From: Listeria farberi
Lineage (GTDB): Bacteria > Bacillota > Bacilli > Lactobacillales > Listeriaceae
Assembly: GCF_014229245.1 (NCBI RefSeq)
Contig: NZ_JAARZJ010000003.1
Span: forward strand, 186,001 to 250,000
Direction: 5' to 3'
Length of the DNA stretch: 64,000 nt
The translations under genes were made by a program, and so were the position numbers. Below are positions 49,377-58,263 of this stretch, piece by piece. Numbering within the stretch: position 1 is the first letter of the stretch; each line of letters opens with the position of its first letter. A model generated the notes under the pieces. It saw only the letters and a program-made list of their open reading frames with translations, had not been told where the DNA came from and made no database searches.

Positions 49377-50717
49377 ATGACAGAATTTACATATGATGTA
49401 GTTATAATCGGAAGTGGTGCTAGTGGAACAACTGTGGCTTTTGAAGCGCAGGCAGCCGGTCTAAAAGTAGCGATTGTGGAAGAGCGTAGTTGGGGCGGTA
49501 CATGTGTCCTTAGAGGTTGTGATCCCAAAAAAGTGTTAGTTGGAGCAGCAGAAGCAAGAAATCTTTCCACAAGATTACGTGGTAAAGGTATTAAAGAAGC
49601 AGCAACAATTAGCTGGACAGATTTAATGGCATTCAAAGAAACCTTTGTAGAAGATGTGCCTGAAAGTCGCTTGGAAAGTTTTCAAGAAGCTGGGATTGAA
49701 ACGTTTTTTGGACCAGCAAGTTTTCAAAATGAAAATACTTTGCAAGTTGGTAATGATATACTAAATGCTAAAAAAATAGTGATTGCAACTGGTGCAACAC
49801 CAAATACACTTAAAGTAGAAGGGCAAGAACACATTCAAACGAGTGATGATTTCTTATCACTTGAAAAACTTCCAGATTCGGTTGTTTTTATCGGCGGTGG
49901 TTATATTTCTTTTGAATTTGCATCAATCGCGCTGGCGGCAGGGAGAGATGTGCATATAATTCATCATAATAGCGAACCATTAAAGAAATTCGATCCCGAT
50001 TTTGTAGCCGCCTTAGTTGCTACACTAAAAGAAGAAGGCATTCATTTCCATTTTGATACAGATATTACTAAAATTACTAAAAATAGTGAAAAACTTCATA
50101 TCGAAGGTAAAAATAGCTTTTCCTTGGAAACCGACTTAATTATCGGAGCAACAGGAAGAACCCCCAATATCGCCCATTTAGCTCTAGAAAAGGCAAACAT
50201 AGACTATACAAAAAAAGGCATTACAGTAAACGAGAAACTACAAACAACTAACCACGCACATATTTATGCATGTGGTGATGTAGCAGCTACAAAAGGCGCT
50301 CCGTTAACACCAGTTGTTAGTATGGAAGCGGCATTAGTAGCAAAAAACATTTTAGGTGGCAACGAAAAAATCGATTATCCTGCAATACCAAGCGTTGTTT
50401 TCACTAGTCCAAAACTTGCAAGCATTGGCATAAGTATGGAAGAAGCAACTGCCAATCCAGAAAAATATCAAATTAAAAACCATGATACAACAAAATGGTA
50501 TACGTACAGAAGAACGAATGAAAAAATCGCTCTCGCAAAAATCATAGAAGACCGCAAAACTGGTCAAATTAAAGGCGCTCACTTCCTTAGTGAAGAGGCC
50601 GATTATATGATAAATTATGTTGCTATCCTAATGAAAGCTAACTTAACTTTGGCTGATTTACAGTCTGTCATATTTGCATATCCATCACCTGCAAGTGATT
50701 TAACTGCTTTGAACTAG
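49377..50717 (+). CDS. Glutathione-reductase-like flavoprotein disulfide oxidoreductase
   Basis: A 446-residue FAD/NAD(P)-dependent oxidoreductase: FAD-binding VVIIGSGASG, redox pair in WGGTCVLRGCDPKK, NAD(P)-binding FIGGGYISFEFA, and HIYACGDVAA. Annotated in Listeria as glutathione reductase. The C-terminal dimerisation domain lacks the usual catalytic HPTxxE motif; the corresponding place reads AYPSPASD, so the His that acts as acid/base is Tyr. The partner disulfide is therefore uncertain. Start ATG at 49377 after GGAAGGAG. Monocistronic or weakly linked to the next gene. Confidence 0.85.
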   Translation: MTEFTYDVVIIGSGASGTTVAFEAQAAGLKVAIVEERSWGGTCVLRGCDPKKVLVGAAEARNLSTRLRGKGIKEAATISWTDLMAFKETFVEDVPESRLESFQEAGIETFFGPASFQNENTLQVGNDILNAKKIVIATGATPNTLKVEGQEHIQTSDDFLSLEKLPDSVVFIGGGYISFEFASIALAAGRDVHIIHHNSEPLKKFDPDFVAALVATLKEEGIHFHFDTDITKITKNSEKLHIEGKNSFSLETDLIIGATGRTPNIAHLALEKANIDYTKKGITVNEKLQTTNHAHIYACGDVAATKGAPLTPVVSMEAALVAKNILGGNEKIDYPAIPSVVFTSPKLASIGISMEEATANPEKYQIKNHDTTKWYTYRRTNEKIALAKIIEDRKTGQIKGAHFLSEEADYMINYVAILMKANLTLADLQSVIFAYPSPASDLTALN

Positions 50718-50769
50718 AGCTTAAATATGTTATAGTGAGGGAGAAATTCGCATAAAAGGAGTAAATTAG

Positions 50770-51420
50770 ATGGAAATTTGGATTATTGCCGGAATATGTG
50801 CATTCTTAATTTTTATCAGCGGTATTGTTGTTTTATTTTTCCCAGCCAAGCGAAAAATCGGTGCAATTTTAACAAGCGCTGGAATGTTATTATTGGTTGG
50901 TTCAATTATTGGCATTATTGTTAGCTTTTCACACTATCAACAAGTTCAAAATGATGTGTTCAATTATTCTTCTAAAGGTACAAGCCAAGCTACTGCAGAA
51001 GAAACAAAAACTTATCAAATAAACTATGAAGATTCCGCAGATAATATTAAGAAAAAAATCACCTCTGTCACGGTCGAAAAGAAAGAAACCTATTCAACAG
51101 TAGAAGGCAAGTCAGTTCCTGGCAGTATCACATTACAATTAGAAATAACCAACAATGCAGCCAAAACTCTTGAAACCTATCCGAACCAAGGCCAACTTGA
51201 AGCAAATAAGATGGATATAAATGGAGGAGACGCTGTTCTATCTGATTTTGAAACCAACGAAATCGAACCTGGTAAAACGGTTAAAGGAACAATCGTTTTT
51301 CCAGTAGAAAAATTAGACAAAGTTTCTGATATTACTTGGATTTCTTATAGTTTCCTAAGCTATTTAAAAGATTCTTCGACACCAATTACAACAGAAACAG
51401 GTAAAATCGAACTTAAATAA
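50770..51420 (+). CDS. Membrane protein with extracellular DUF4352-like domain
   Basis: A 216-residue protein with two hydrophobic segments (about 3-25 and 33-56), a linker, then a beta-rich domain with ITLQLEITNNAAKTL and IEPGKTVKGTIVFPV, resembling DUF4352-type domains. Probably membrane-anchored with its domain outside. Function unknown. It shares length and plan with the protein at 21113-21730. Start ATG after AAAGGAG. It converges with the ABC-F gene at a two-way terminator. Confidence 0.75.
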   Translation: MEIWIIAGICAFLIFISGIVVLFFPAKRKIGAILTSAGMLLLVGSIIGIIVSFSHYQQVQNDVFNYSSKGTSQATAEETKTYQINYEDSADNIKKKITSVTVEKKETYSTVEGKSVPGSITLQLEITNNAAKTLETYPNQGQLEANKMDINGGDAVLSDFETNEIEPGKTVKGTIVFPVEKLDKVSDITWISYSFLSYLKDSSTPITTETGKIELK

Positions 51421-51457
51421 AAAAACAATATCCCGAAGATGGGATATTGTTTTTTTA
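51420..51457. terminator. Bidirectional terminator, membrane protein / ABC-F gene
   Basis: AAAAACAATATCCC (51421-51434) pairs with GGGATATTGTTTTT (51441-51454) around GAAGAT, with A- and T-rich ends for both directions. Confidence 0.9.
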
Positions 51458-51458
51458 T

Positions 51459-53060
51459 TTATTCAGCTACATTCATAACTTCTTTTAAATATTCATCATA
51501 AGAAATTTCTTTATTATAAAATTGATCTTTTGATAAATTAATAATACGAGTTGCGATAGTTTGTAGTAATTGATGGTCATGCGATGCAAAGATCATAGCG
51601 CCTTTGAACGCTTCAAGACCATTATTTAATGCAGTGATTGATTCTAAGTCCAAGTGGTTAGTAGGTTCATCAAGTAAAAGAACATTTGAACCTGAAAGCA
51701 TCATTTTGGATAACATACAACGAACTTTTTCTCCACCAGATAAGACGCGTACTTTTTTCAGTACTTCATCGCCACTGAATAGCATACGCCCAAGGAAGCC
51801 GCGTAAGAATGCTTCACTATCATCTTCAGGAGAGAACTGACGTAACCACTCTACAAGACTCATGTCGTTTTCCTCAAAGAACTCTGAGTTATCTTTAGGG
51901 AAATAGCTTTGGCTTGTTGTAATACCCCATTTATAGCTACCTTCATCAGGTTCCATTTCACCAGCAAGGATTTGGAAAAGAACTGTTTTGGCAACTTCAT
52001 CATCGCCAACTAAAGCAACTTTGTCATTACGATTGATAGAGAAGGAAAGATTATCAAGAATCTTCACGCCATCAATTGTTTTAGACAAGTTTGTTACAGT
52101 TAGAAGGTCGTTCCCAACTTCACGGTCCGGTTTGAACTGAATGAAAGGGTAACGACGGCTAGAAGGTTGAATATCTTCCAGCGTGATTTTTTCGAGCATT
52201 TTTTTACGACTTGTAGCTTGTTTGGATTTCGATGCATTCGCACTGAAACGAGCAATGAAGTCTTGTAATTCTTTCATTTTTTCTTCTTTTTTCTTGTTAC
52301 GATCGCCCATCATTGTTTGAGCTAATTGGCTTGATTCATACCAGAAATCATAGTTTCCGACATATAATTTAATTTTGCTGAAATCAAGATCCGCAATGTG
52401 CGTACATACTTTATTTAAGAAGTGACGGTCATGGGATACAACAATAACCGTATTATCAAAGTTAATTAAAAATTCTTCCAACCAGTGAATCGCACGAATA
52501 TCAAGGTGATTGGTAGGCTCATCCAGAAGTAAGATATCTGGTTTACCGAATAAAGCTTGCGCAAGAAGCACTTTCACTTTTTCTCCACCAGTTAAATCTT
52601 TCATTAGTTTTCCGTGTAAATCAGTAGGGATACCTAAGCCGTTTAATAAAACAGCGGCATCAGATTCTGCTTCCCAGCCATCTAATTCAGCAAATTCGCC
52701 TTCAAGTTCAGCAGCACGGATACCATCTTCATCACTAAAATCTTCTTTCATGTAAATGGCATTTTTTTCGTCCATAATTTTGTATAAACGTTCATGTCCC
52801 ATTATGACAGTGTTAAGGACAAGTTCATCATCATACTGGAAATGATCTTGGCGAAGGACAGCTAGACGCTCACCTGAACCAATATGCACATTACCACTTT
52901 GAGAATCAAGCTCGCCAGAAAGCACTTTTAGGAACGTTGATTTACCAGCACCGTTTGCTCCAATAAGACCATAACAGTTACCTGGTAAAAATTTAATCGA
53001 AACATCTTCAAATAGCTTTTTATCGCCGTAGCGTAAGCCAACATTATTTACAGTTAACAT
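51459..53060 (-). CDS. ABC-F family ATPase (YkpA/YbiT-like)
   Basis: A 533-residue soluble ABC-F protein with two ATPase domains and a charged linker (about 245-300). Domain 1 has Walker A GANGAGKS and LTGGEKVKVLLAQ; domain 2 has LSGGEKVRCMLSK and LLLDEPTNHLD. No membrane segments. Such proteins act on ribosomes, easing stalled translation, some giving antibiotic resistance. The second Walker A reads GDDEVAKT, losing the usual GxGK pattern while keeping Lys. Best guess is the YkpA/YbiT housekeeping group rather than a resistance protein. Start ATG on the minus strand at 53060 after GGAGGAAG. Confidence 0.92.
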   Translation of the reverse strand: MLTVNNVGLRYGDKKLFEDVSIKFLPGNCYGLIGANGAGKSTFLKVLSGELDSQSGNVHIGSGERLAVLRQDHFQYDDELVLNTVIMGHERLYKIMDEKNAIYMKEDFSDEDGIRAAELEGEFAELDGWEAESDAAVLLNGLGIPTDLHGKLMKDLTGGEKVKVLLAQALFGKPDILLLDEPTNHLDIRAIHWLEEFLINFDNTVIVVSHDRHFLNKVCTHIADLDFSKIKLYVGNYDFWYESSQLAQTMMGDRNKKKEEKMKELQDFIARFSANASKSKQATSRKKMLEKITLEDIQPSSRRYPFIQFKPDREVGNDLLTVTNLSKTIDGVKILDNLSFSINRNDKVALVGDDEVAKTVLFQILAGEMEPDEGSYKWGITTSQSYFPKDNSEFFEENDMSLVEWLRQFSPEDDSEAFLRGFLGRMLFSGDEVLKKVRVLSGGEKVRCMLSKMMLSGSNVLLLDEPTNHLDLESITALNNGLEAFKGAMIFASHDHQLLQTIATRIINLSKDQFYNKEISYDEYLKEVMNVAE

Positions 53061-53167
53061 TTTCTTCCTCCAATACTAAGTTACTTCTTCTTGAAATCAG
53101 AAAAAGCACAATTACTTCTATTTTAACATGGTTAGTGCAGCAAAGAAAGCATACACCCATAAATAAA

Positions 53168-53176
53168 TGTTATAAT
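53168..53176 (+). promoter_or_regulatory. Extended -10 upstream of the YjbR-like gene
   Basis: TGT followed by TATAAT (53171-53176), 23 bases before the ATG. Confidence 0.45.
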
Positions 53177-53199
53177 GTAAAAATAAGGAGGGAAGCTAA

Positions 53200-53583
53200 A
53201 TGGATTATCAGCAAACTTTACATAAAAAAGTTGCGCTTTGCCTTAGCTTGCAAGGTGCAAAAGAAACATTCCCGTTTGATTCTAAAATGCACGCTTTAAC
53301 ACTTGGTGATAAAATATTTGCGCTCATACATATGTATCACGGGGAATTATATGTCAGTGTTAAATGCCAGCCTGAGAGAATTGATTTATTGCGCGATGAA
53401 TATATGAGTATAAAACCCGGTTATCACTTAAATAAAAAGCATTGGATTACACTTGTGATTAATGAAAAATATGATGTCGAAGCGGAAACAGAATTTGCTT
53501 TAATCAAAAATAGTTACCAGCTGATTTTTGACAAACTGCCGAAGAAAGCACAAAATACTGTAAGATTCTCTGCAAATGATTAA
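53200..53583 (+). CDS. MmcQ/YjbR family protein
   Basis: A 127-residue protein of the YjbR/CyaY-like MmcQ family: KETFPFDSKMHALTLGDKIFALIH near the start, VSVKCQPERIDLLR and KPGYHLNKKHWITL in the middle. The fold is a double-wing alpha/beta domain; function is unknown despite a suggested DNA-binding role. The start ATG follows AAGGAGGG. It stands alone between the divergent ABC-F gene and the thiamine riboswitch. Confidence 0.88.
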   Translation: MDYQQTLHKKVALCLSLQGAKETFPFDSKMHALTLGDKIFALIHMYHGELYVSVKCQPERIDLLRDEYMSIKPGYHLNKKHWITLVINEKYDVEAETEFALIKNSYQLIFDKLPKKAQNTVRFSAND

Positions 53584-53599
53584 GGAAGATAAATAATTC

Positions 53600-53627
53600 T
53601 TTACAAAAAAACATCTCATGCTATAAT
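53600..53627 (+). promoter_or_regulatory. Promoter of the TPP riboswitch-thiT transcript
   Basis: TTTACA (53600-53605), 16 bases, TATAAT (53622-53627) with an extended TGC. Confidence 0.75.
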
Positions 53628-53657
53628 GATTGTTGTACGATAATTTCATAGACGTTA

Positions 53658-53751
53658 CCACAGGGGGGGCTTCTTAGCTGAGATTGAATCCGCGTGTTTT
53701 TGGATTCTGACCCTTTGAACCTGTTCGTTAATACGAGCGTAGGGATTGTGG
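53658..53751 (+). promoter_or_regulatory. TPP riboswitch (THI element)
   Basis: P1 CCACA/TGTGG encloses the conserved GGGGC, CTGAGA (53678-53683), ACCCTTTGAACCTG and the GTTAATACGAGCGTAGGGA core. A GGGGGGG run is part of the first block. Downstream, TCTTCT (53782-53787) could pair with AGAAGA (53809-53814), part of the thiT ribosome site, so control may be by hiding that site when thiamine pyrophosphate is bound. Confidence 0.96.
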
Positions 53752-53830
53752 CGATTGCATTTCTAACAATAGAAACTGCTTTCTTCTGGGGTACGTTTTT
53801 GACCAAAAAGAAGAGGGGAGTTTATTTTTT

Positions 53831-54391
53831 ATGCAAAACAAACGATTAATCATTTTACTTGAATGTGCTATCTTTGCAGCAGTTGCAATGGTACTAAGCT
53901 TTATCCCGCTAGACATTGGTTCCAGTTTTTCGATTTCACTAGGAATGATTCCAATGTACGTTATTGCAATTCGTCGCGGTTTTTGGGCGGCTGGATTTGC
54001 CGGACTTTTATGGGGGTTACTACATTTTTTAACAGGGAAAGCTTATATTTTAATGCCATCTCAAGCAATTATAGAATATATCCTAGCCTTCAGTTTTATT
54101 GCTTTCAGTGGCGTATTTAGTAAACAAGTTCGAAGTAATTTAGCTGCTAACCAACTGAAAAAAGCTATTCAATGGGCGTGGGGTACCATGATTATTGGTG
54201 GTGTGGCTAGATATTTTTGGCATTATGTAGCTGGCGTTTTATTTTGGGGCGCTTATGCTTTTCAAGGTTGGGGAGCACAGTTATTTTCAGCAGTGATGAA
54301 CGGAGCTAGTTGCCTCGGTACTGTTGTTGTTTGTGGGATAGTTATTTCAATACTACTCAAAACAACGCCAAAATTATTCTTACCTAAATAA
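53831..54391 (+). CDS. thiT: Thiamine ECF transporter substrate-binding subunit ThiT
   Basis: A 186-residue S component with about six membrane segments. It shows the thiamine-binding pattern: WGLLHFLTG with later segments ending YFWHYVAGVLFWGAYAF. It binds thiamine and uses the shared ECF energy module encoded elsewhere. The TPP riboswitch upstream confirms the vitamin. Start ATG after AAGAAGAGGGGAG. Monocistronic with its own terminator. Confidence 0.95.
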   Translation: MQNKRLIILLECAIFAAVAMVLSFIPLDIGSSFSISLGMIPMYVIAIRRGFWAAGFAGLLWGLLHFLTGKAYILMPSQAIIEYILAFSFIAFSGVFSKQVRSNLAANQLKKAIQWAWGTMIIGGVARYFWHYVAGVLFWGAYAFQGWGAQLFSAVMNGASCLGTVVVCGIVISILLKTTPKLFLPK

Positions 54392-54394
54392 AGG

Positions 54395-54427
54395 AAAGCC
54401 CTGTTAGTAAATCTAATAGGGCTTTTT
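54395..54427 (+). terminator. Intrinsic terminator of thiT
   Basis: AAAGCCCTGTTAG pairs with CTAATAGGGCTTT (one mismatch or wobble), then TTT. Confidence 0.82.
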
Positions 54428-54598
54428 AGTATGTTATAATAGAATAAATACTGTCTTACAGCTTATCTGAGTGCTCATTTTTACGACCAAAAGTTTAGCA
54501 GCGATGTTCTTAACGTGCCACAAGTACGAAATCATCTTGTTTAGTAACTTCCGTTTGAATGCTACACTATTTTAAAGCTGTTTTTTTGTATTTAAAAA

Positions 54599-54624
54599 GT
54601 TTAAATCCGTACTAGTTAGGGAAA
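54599..54624 (+). promoter_or_regulatory. Sigma-B promoter of opuCABCD
   Basis: GTTTAA (54599-54604), 14 bases, GGGAAA (54619-54624), fitting the sigma-B consensus. The opuC operon of L. monocytogenes is a well-known sigma-B target. Confidence 0.85.
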
Positions 54625-54683
54625 TTAGTTACCGATTGCCAATTTTTTTGGTAGTGGTAAAGAAAAAATGGAGGTGTGTAAGC

Positions 54684-55877
54684 GTGTTAAAATTCGAACA
54701 CGTAACGAAGACTTATAAAGGGGGCAAAAAAGCTGTTAATGATCTAACACTTAACATCGATAAAGGAGAATTTGTTTGTTTTATCGGTCCAAGTGGTTGT
54801 GGAAAAACGACAACGATGAAGATGATTAACCGGCTTATTGAACCTACAGAAGGCAAAATATTTATAAATGATAAAGACATCATGGCGGAAGATCCCGTCA
54901 AACTAAGACGTTCTATTGGTTATGTTATTCAGCAAATTGGCTTGATGCCACATATGACGATTAGAGAGAATATCGTCCTTGTACCAAAATTACTTAAATG
55001 GTCCGAAGAGAAAAAACAAGAGCGGGCGAAAGAATTAATTAAATTAGTTGATTTACCAGAAGAATTTTTAGATCGTTATCCTTATGAATTAAGTGGTGGA
55101 CAGCAACAACGTATCGGTGTTTTGCGAGCGCTTGCAGCAGAACAAAACTTAATTTTGATGGATGAACCTTTTGGAGCACTAGATCCGATTACTCGTGATT
55201 CTCTCCAAGAAGAATTCAAAAATTTGCAAAAAGAACTCGGAAAAACTATTATTTTCGTTACCCATGATATGGATGAAGCGATTAAACTAGCAGACCGTAT
55301 TGTTATTATGAAAGCTGGCGAAATCGTTCAGTTTGATACACCAGATGAAATTTTACGTAACCCAGCAAATTCATTTGTAGAAGATTTTATTGGTAAAGAC
55401 CGCTTAATTGAAGCAAAACCCGATGTCACCCAAGTAGCACAAATTATGAACACGAATCCAGTTTCTATTACAGCAGATAAGTCACTACAAGCTGCGATTA
55501 CTGTCATGAAGGAAAAACGTGTAGATACGTTACTTGTTGTTGATGAAGGTAATGTATTAAAAGGCTTTATTGATGTAGAGCAAATTGATTTAAATCGTCG
55601 TACAGCAACCTCTGTAATGGATATTATTGAGAAAAATGTTTTTTATGTCTATGAAGATACTTTACTTCGTGATACAGTGCAACGAATCCTAAAACGCGGT
55701 TATAAATATATCCCTGTAGTAGATAAAGATAAACGCCTCGTCGGAATTGTTACTCGTGCCAGCTTAGTTGATATCGTTTACGACTCCATTTGGGGCACTG
55801 TAGCTGATGTGGCAGAAAATCAGGAGGAACAGGCGGATACCCAAACGACAGAACCAGAAATGAAGCAGGAGGGATAA
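54684..55877 (+). CDS. opuCA: Carnitine/osmolyte ABC transporter ATP-binding protein OpuCA
   Basis: A 397-residue ATPase: Walker [10 protein letters not shown], signature LSGGQQQR, Walker B LILMDEPFGALD, then two CBS domains (about 255-370) that sense ionic strength or c-di-AMP, and a Glu/Gln-rich tail. In Listeria, c-di-AMP binding to OpuCA CBS domains inhibits carnitine uptake, which links it to pgpH in this window. Start GTG at 54684, seven bases after GGAGGTG; longer readings precede that site. First gene of opuCABCD. Confidence 0.96.
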   Translation: MLKFEHVTKTYKGGKKAVNDLTLNIDKGEFVCFIGPSGCGKTTTMKMINRLIEPTEGKIFINDKDIMAEDPVKLRRSIGYVIQQIGLMPHMTIRENIVLVPKLLKWSEEKKQERAKELIKLVDLPEEFLDRYPYELSGGQQQRIGVLRALAAEQNLILMDEPFGALDPITRDSLQEEFKNLQKELGKTIIFVTHDMDEAIKLADRIVIMKAGEIVQFDTPDEILRNPANSFVEDFIGKDRLIEAKPDVTQVAQIMNTNPVSITADKSLQAAITVMKEKRVDTLLVVDEGNVLKGFIDVEQIDLNRRTATSVMDIIEKNVFYVYEDTLLRDTVQRILKRGYKYIPVVDKDKRLVGIVTRASLVDIVYDSIWGTVADVAENQEEQADTQTTEPEMKQEG

Positions 55878-55880
55878 GCT

Positions 55881-56537
55881 ATGGACGCAATTGTTACATT
55901 TTTTCAAGAAAACGGCCATAACTTGCTTGTTCAAACATGGCAACATTTATTTATCTCTCTATCTGCTGTTATTTTAGGTATTGCGGTTGCGGTACCAACA
56001 GGGATTTTACTCACACGTTCTCCAAAAGTAGCGAACTTTGTGATTGGTATAGTTAGTGTTCTCCAAACCGTTCCGTCACTTGCCATTTTGGCGTTCATTA
56101 TTCCGTTTCTTGGAGTTGGTACATTACCAGCGATTATCGCACTGTTTATTTACGCATTGTTACCGATCCTGCGTAATACTTTTATTGGAGTTCGAGGAGT
56201 CGATAAAAATTTAATCGAATCTGGTCGTGGTATGGGAATGACAAATTGGCAATTAATCATTAATGTCGAAATCCCTAACTCTATATCAGTAATTATGGCT
56301 GGTATTCGTTTATCAGCTGTATACGTTATCGCTTGGGCTACACTTGCTTCATATATTGGAGCTGGGGGACTTGGAGACTTTATTTTTAATGGCTTAAACT
56401 TATATCGTCCAGATTTAATTCTCGGCGGAGCAATCCCAGTAACTATTTTAGCTCTTGTAGTAGAATTCGCGCTTGGAAAATTAGAATATCGCCTAACTCC
56501 AAAAGCCATCCGTGAAGCTCGGGAAGGGGGAGAATAA
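55881..56537 (+). CDS. opuCB: Osmolyte ABC transporter permease OpuCB
   Basis: A 218-residue permease with about five or six membrane segments and the EAA-type cytoplasmic loop [23 protein letters not shown]. It pairs with OpuCD to form the channel for carnitine and related osmolytes. Starts 3 bases after opuCA, with AGGAGGG in the end of opuCA. Its stop lies just before the opuCC start codon. Confidence 0.95.
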   Translation: MDAIVTFFQENGHNLLVQTWQHLFISLSAVILGIAVAVPTGILLTRSPKVANFVIGIVSVLQTVPSLAILAFIIPFLGVGTLPAIIALFIYALLPILRNTFIGVRGVDKNLIESGRGMGMTNWQLIINVEIPNSISVIMAGIRLSAVYVIAWATLASYIGAGGLGDFIFNGLNLYRPDLILGGAIPVTILALVVEFALGKLEYRLTPKAIREAREGGE

Positions 56538-56538
56538 C

Positions 56539-57465
56539 ATGAAGAAAAAATTTATCGCGTTATTCAGCGTTTTACTACTAACGAGTTCTCTTTTCTTATC
56601 TAGCTGCTCCTTACCAGGACTTGGAGGAAGTTCTAAAGATACTATCCGTATCGGCGCAATGGCTACAACCGAATCTCAAATTGTTTCAAATATTTTAAAA
56701 GAATTAATTGAACATGATACTGGCTTAAAAGTAGAAATTGTCAACAACCTCGGATCAACTATCGTTCAACACCAAGCGATGTTAAATGGAGATGTGGATA
56801 TTACTGCTACTAGATACACCGGTACAGATTTAGTTGGTCCACTAGGTGAAGAAGCTATAAAAGATCCGGAAAAAGCCTTAGCAGCTGTAAAAAAAGGATT
56901 TGAAGAGCGTTTTCACCAAACATGGTTTGATTCTTATGGTTTTGCTAATACGTATGTGTTTATGGTACGCCAAGATACTGCCAAAAAATACAACTTAACT
57001 ACAGTTAGCGACATGCGTAAAGTAGAAAATGAGCTTACTGCTGGGGTCGATAATTCTTGGATGGAACGTGAAGGTGACGGTTATAAAGCATTTTCAAAAG
57101 CTTATGACATCGAATTCAAGAAAATTTTCCCAATGCAAATCGGCTTAATTTATACCGCACTTAAAAACAACCAAATGGATGTGGCACTTGGTTATTCAAC
57201 AGACGGCCGTATCCCAACATATAACTTAAAATTACTAAAAGATGATAAAAAATTCTTCCCACCATACGATGCTTCTGCCCTAGCAACAGATGAAATTTTA
57301 AAGAAACATCCAGAATTAAAAACTACTATCAATAAATTAAAAGGTAAAATTTCTACAGAAGAGATGCAAAAACTAAATTATGAAGCAGATGGTAAGCTAA
57401 AAGAACCATCCATCGTAGCGCAGGAGTTCTTGCAAAAAAATAATTACTTTGAAGGTAAAAACTAA
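56539..57465 (+). CDS. opuCC: Osmolyte-binding lipoprotein OpuCC
   Basis: A 308-residue substrate-binding lipoprotein: basic start MKKKFIALFS, hydrophobic core and lipobox LSSC (Cys near residue 22), followed by an OpuAC-like binding domain (IRIGAMATTESQIVSNIL...). It captures carnitine or betaine outside the cell. The start is ATG at 56539; the in-frame ATG at 56512 lies in opuCB. Ribosome site GAAGGGGGAG. Confidence 0.95.
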   Translation: MKKKFIALFSVLLLTSSLFLSSCSLPGLGGSSKDTIRIGAMATTESQIVSNILKELIEHDTGLKVEIVNNLGSTIVQHQAMLNGDVDITATRYTGTDLVGPLGEEAIKDPEKALAAVKKGFEERFHQTWFDSYGFANTYVFMVRQDTAKKYNLTTVSDMRKVENELTAGVDNSWMEREGDGYKAFSKAYDIEFKKIFPMQIGLIYTALKNNQMDVALGYSTDGRIPTYNLKLLKDDKKFFPPYDASALATDEILKKHPELKTTINKLKGKISTEEMQKLNYEADGKLKEPSIVAQEFLQKNNYFEGKN

Positions 57466-57479
57466 GGAGGTGCCAAAAG

Positions 57480-58151
57480 ATGGACACATTAAAACAATTA
57501 ATTGATTATTACCAAACAAATGGAAGTTATGTCATGGAAGAGTTCTGGCGGCATTTCTTAATGAGTGCGTACGGAGTTATCTTTGCCGCAATCATAGCGA
57601 TACCACTTGGAGTATATATTGCAAGAAAAAAACGCTTAGCTGGTTGGGTTATCCAAATTGCCAATATCATTCAAACTATCCCGGCACTTGCAATGTTAGC
57701 TGTACTTATGCTAATTATGGGCTTAGGGACGAATACAGTCGTTTTATCTTTATTCCTATACTCTTTACTTCCAATTCTAAAAAATACCTACACAGGCATT
57801 AGAAACGTTGATGGAGCGCTTTTAGAATCTGGCAAAGCAATGGGAATGACAAAATGGCAGGTACTACGCCTCATCGAAATGCCACTCGCATTATCTGTTA
57901 TTATGGCAGGAATTCGAAATGCCCTTGTTATCGCGATTGGCGTTGCAGCCATTGGGACATTTGTTGGAGCAGGTGGTCTCGGTGATATTATTGTCCGCGG
58001 AACCAATGCAACTAACGGAACCGCCATTATTTTAGCAGGTGCCATTCCAACAGCAGTCATGGCCATACTAGCCGATGTACTTTTAGGATGGGTTGAACGC
58101 ACTTTAAATCCAGTAAAGAACAAAAGAAAACCACTGACCGAAGTCCTATAA
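57480..58151 (+). CDS. opuCD: Osmolyte ABC transporter permease OpuCD
   Basis: A 223-residue permease, paralogous to OpuCB, with ESGKAMGMTKWQVLRLIEMPL as the ATPase-contact loop and several membrane segments. Start ATG after AAGGAGGTG, 14 bases after opuCC. It ends the opuC operon; the following terminator overlaps the region of the mntH promoter. Confidence 0.95.
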   Translation: MDTLKQLIDYYQTNGSYVMEEFWRHFLMSAYGVIFAAIIAIPLGVYIARKKRLAGWVIQIANIIQTIPALAMLAVLMLIMGLGTNTVVLSLFLYSLLPILKNTYTGIRNVDGALLESGKAMGMTKWQVLRLIEMPLALSVIMAGIRNALVIAIGVAAIGTFVGAGGLGDIIVRGTNATNGTAIILAGAIPTAVMAILADVLLGWVERTLNPVKNKRKPLTEVL

Positions 58152-58160
58152 GAACAATCG

Positions 58161-58199
58161 AAAAACACAACCTATTAGTTATGTAAAAGGTTGTGTTTT
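58161..58199 (+). terminator. Intrinsic terminator of opuCABCD
   Basis: AAAAACACAACC pairs with GGTTGTGTTTTT; the T-run ends four bases before the mntH -35 box. Confidence 0.88.
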
Positions 58200-58203
58200 T
58201 CAT

Positions 58204-58232
58204 TTGACAAAGAATGTTTCCCGTAGTAAACT
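58204..58232 (+). promoter_or_regulatory. Sigma-A promoter of mntH
   Basis: A consensus TTGACA (58204-58209), 17 bases, TAAACT (58227-58232), about 32 bases before the start codon. No clear MntR dyad was recognised. Confidence 0.7.
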
Positions 58233-58263
58233 TTTTACCATAAACGAAAGAAGGTCAGGGAGC

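Noticed and set aside
58200-58263. MntR operator at mntH
   Set aside because: Only a vague dyad around 58204-58222 is visible and it fits no remembered MntR consensus well enough to annotate.
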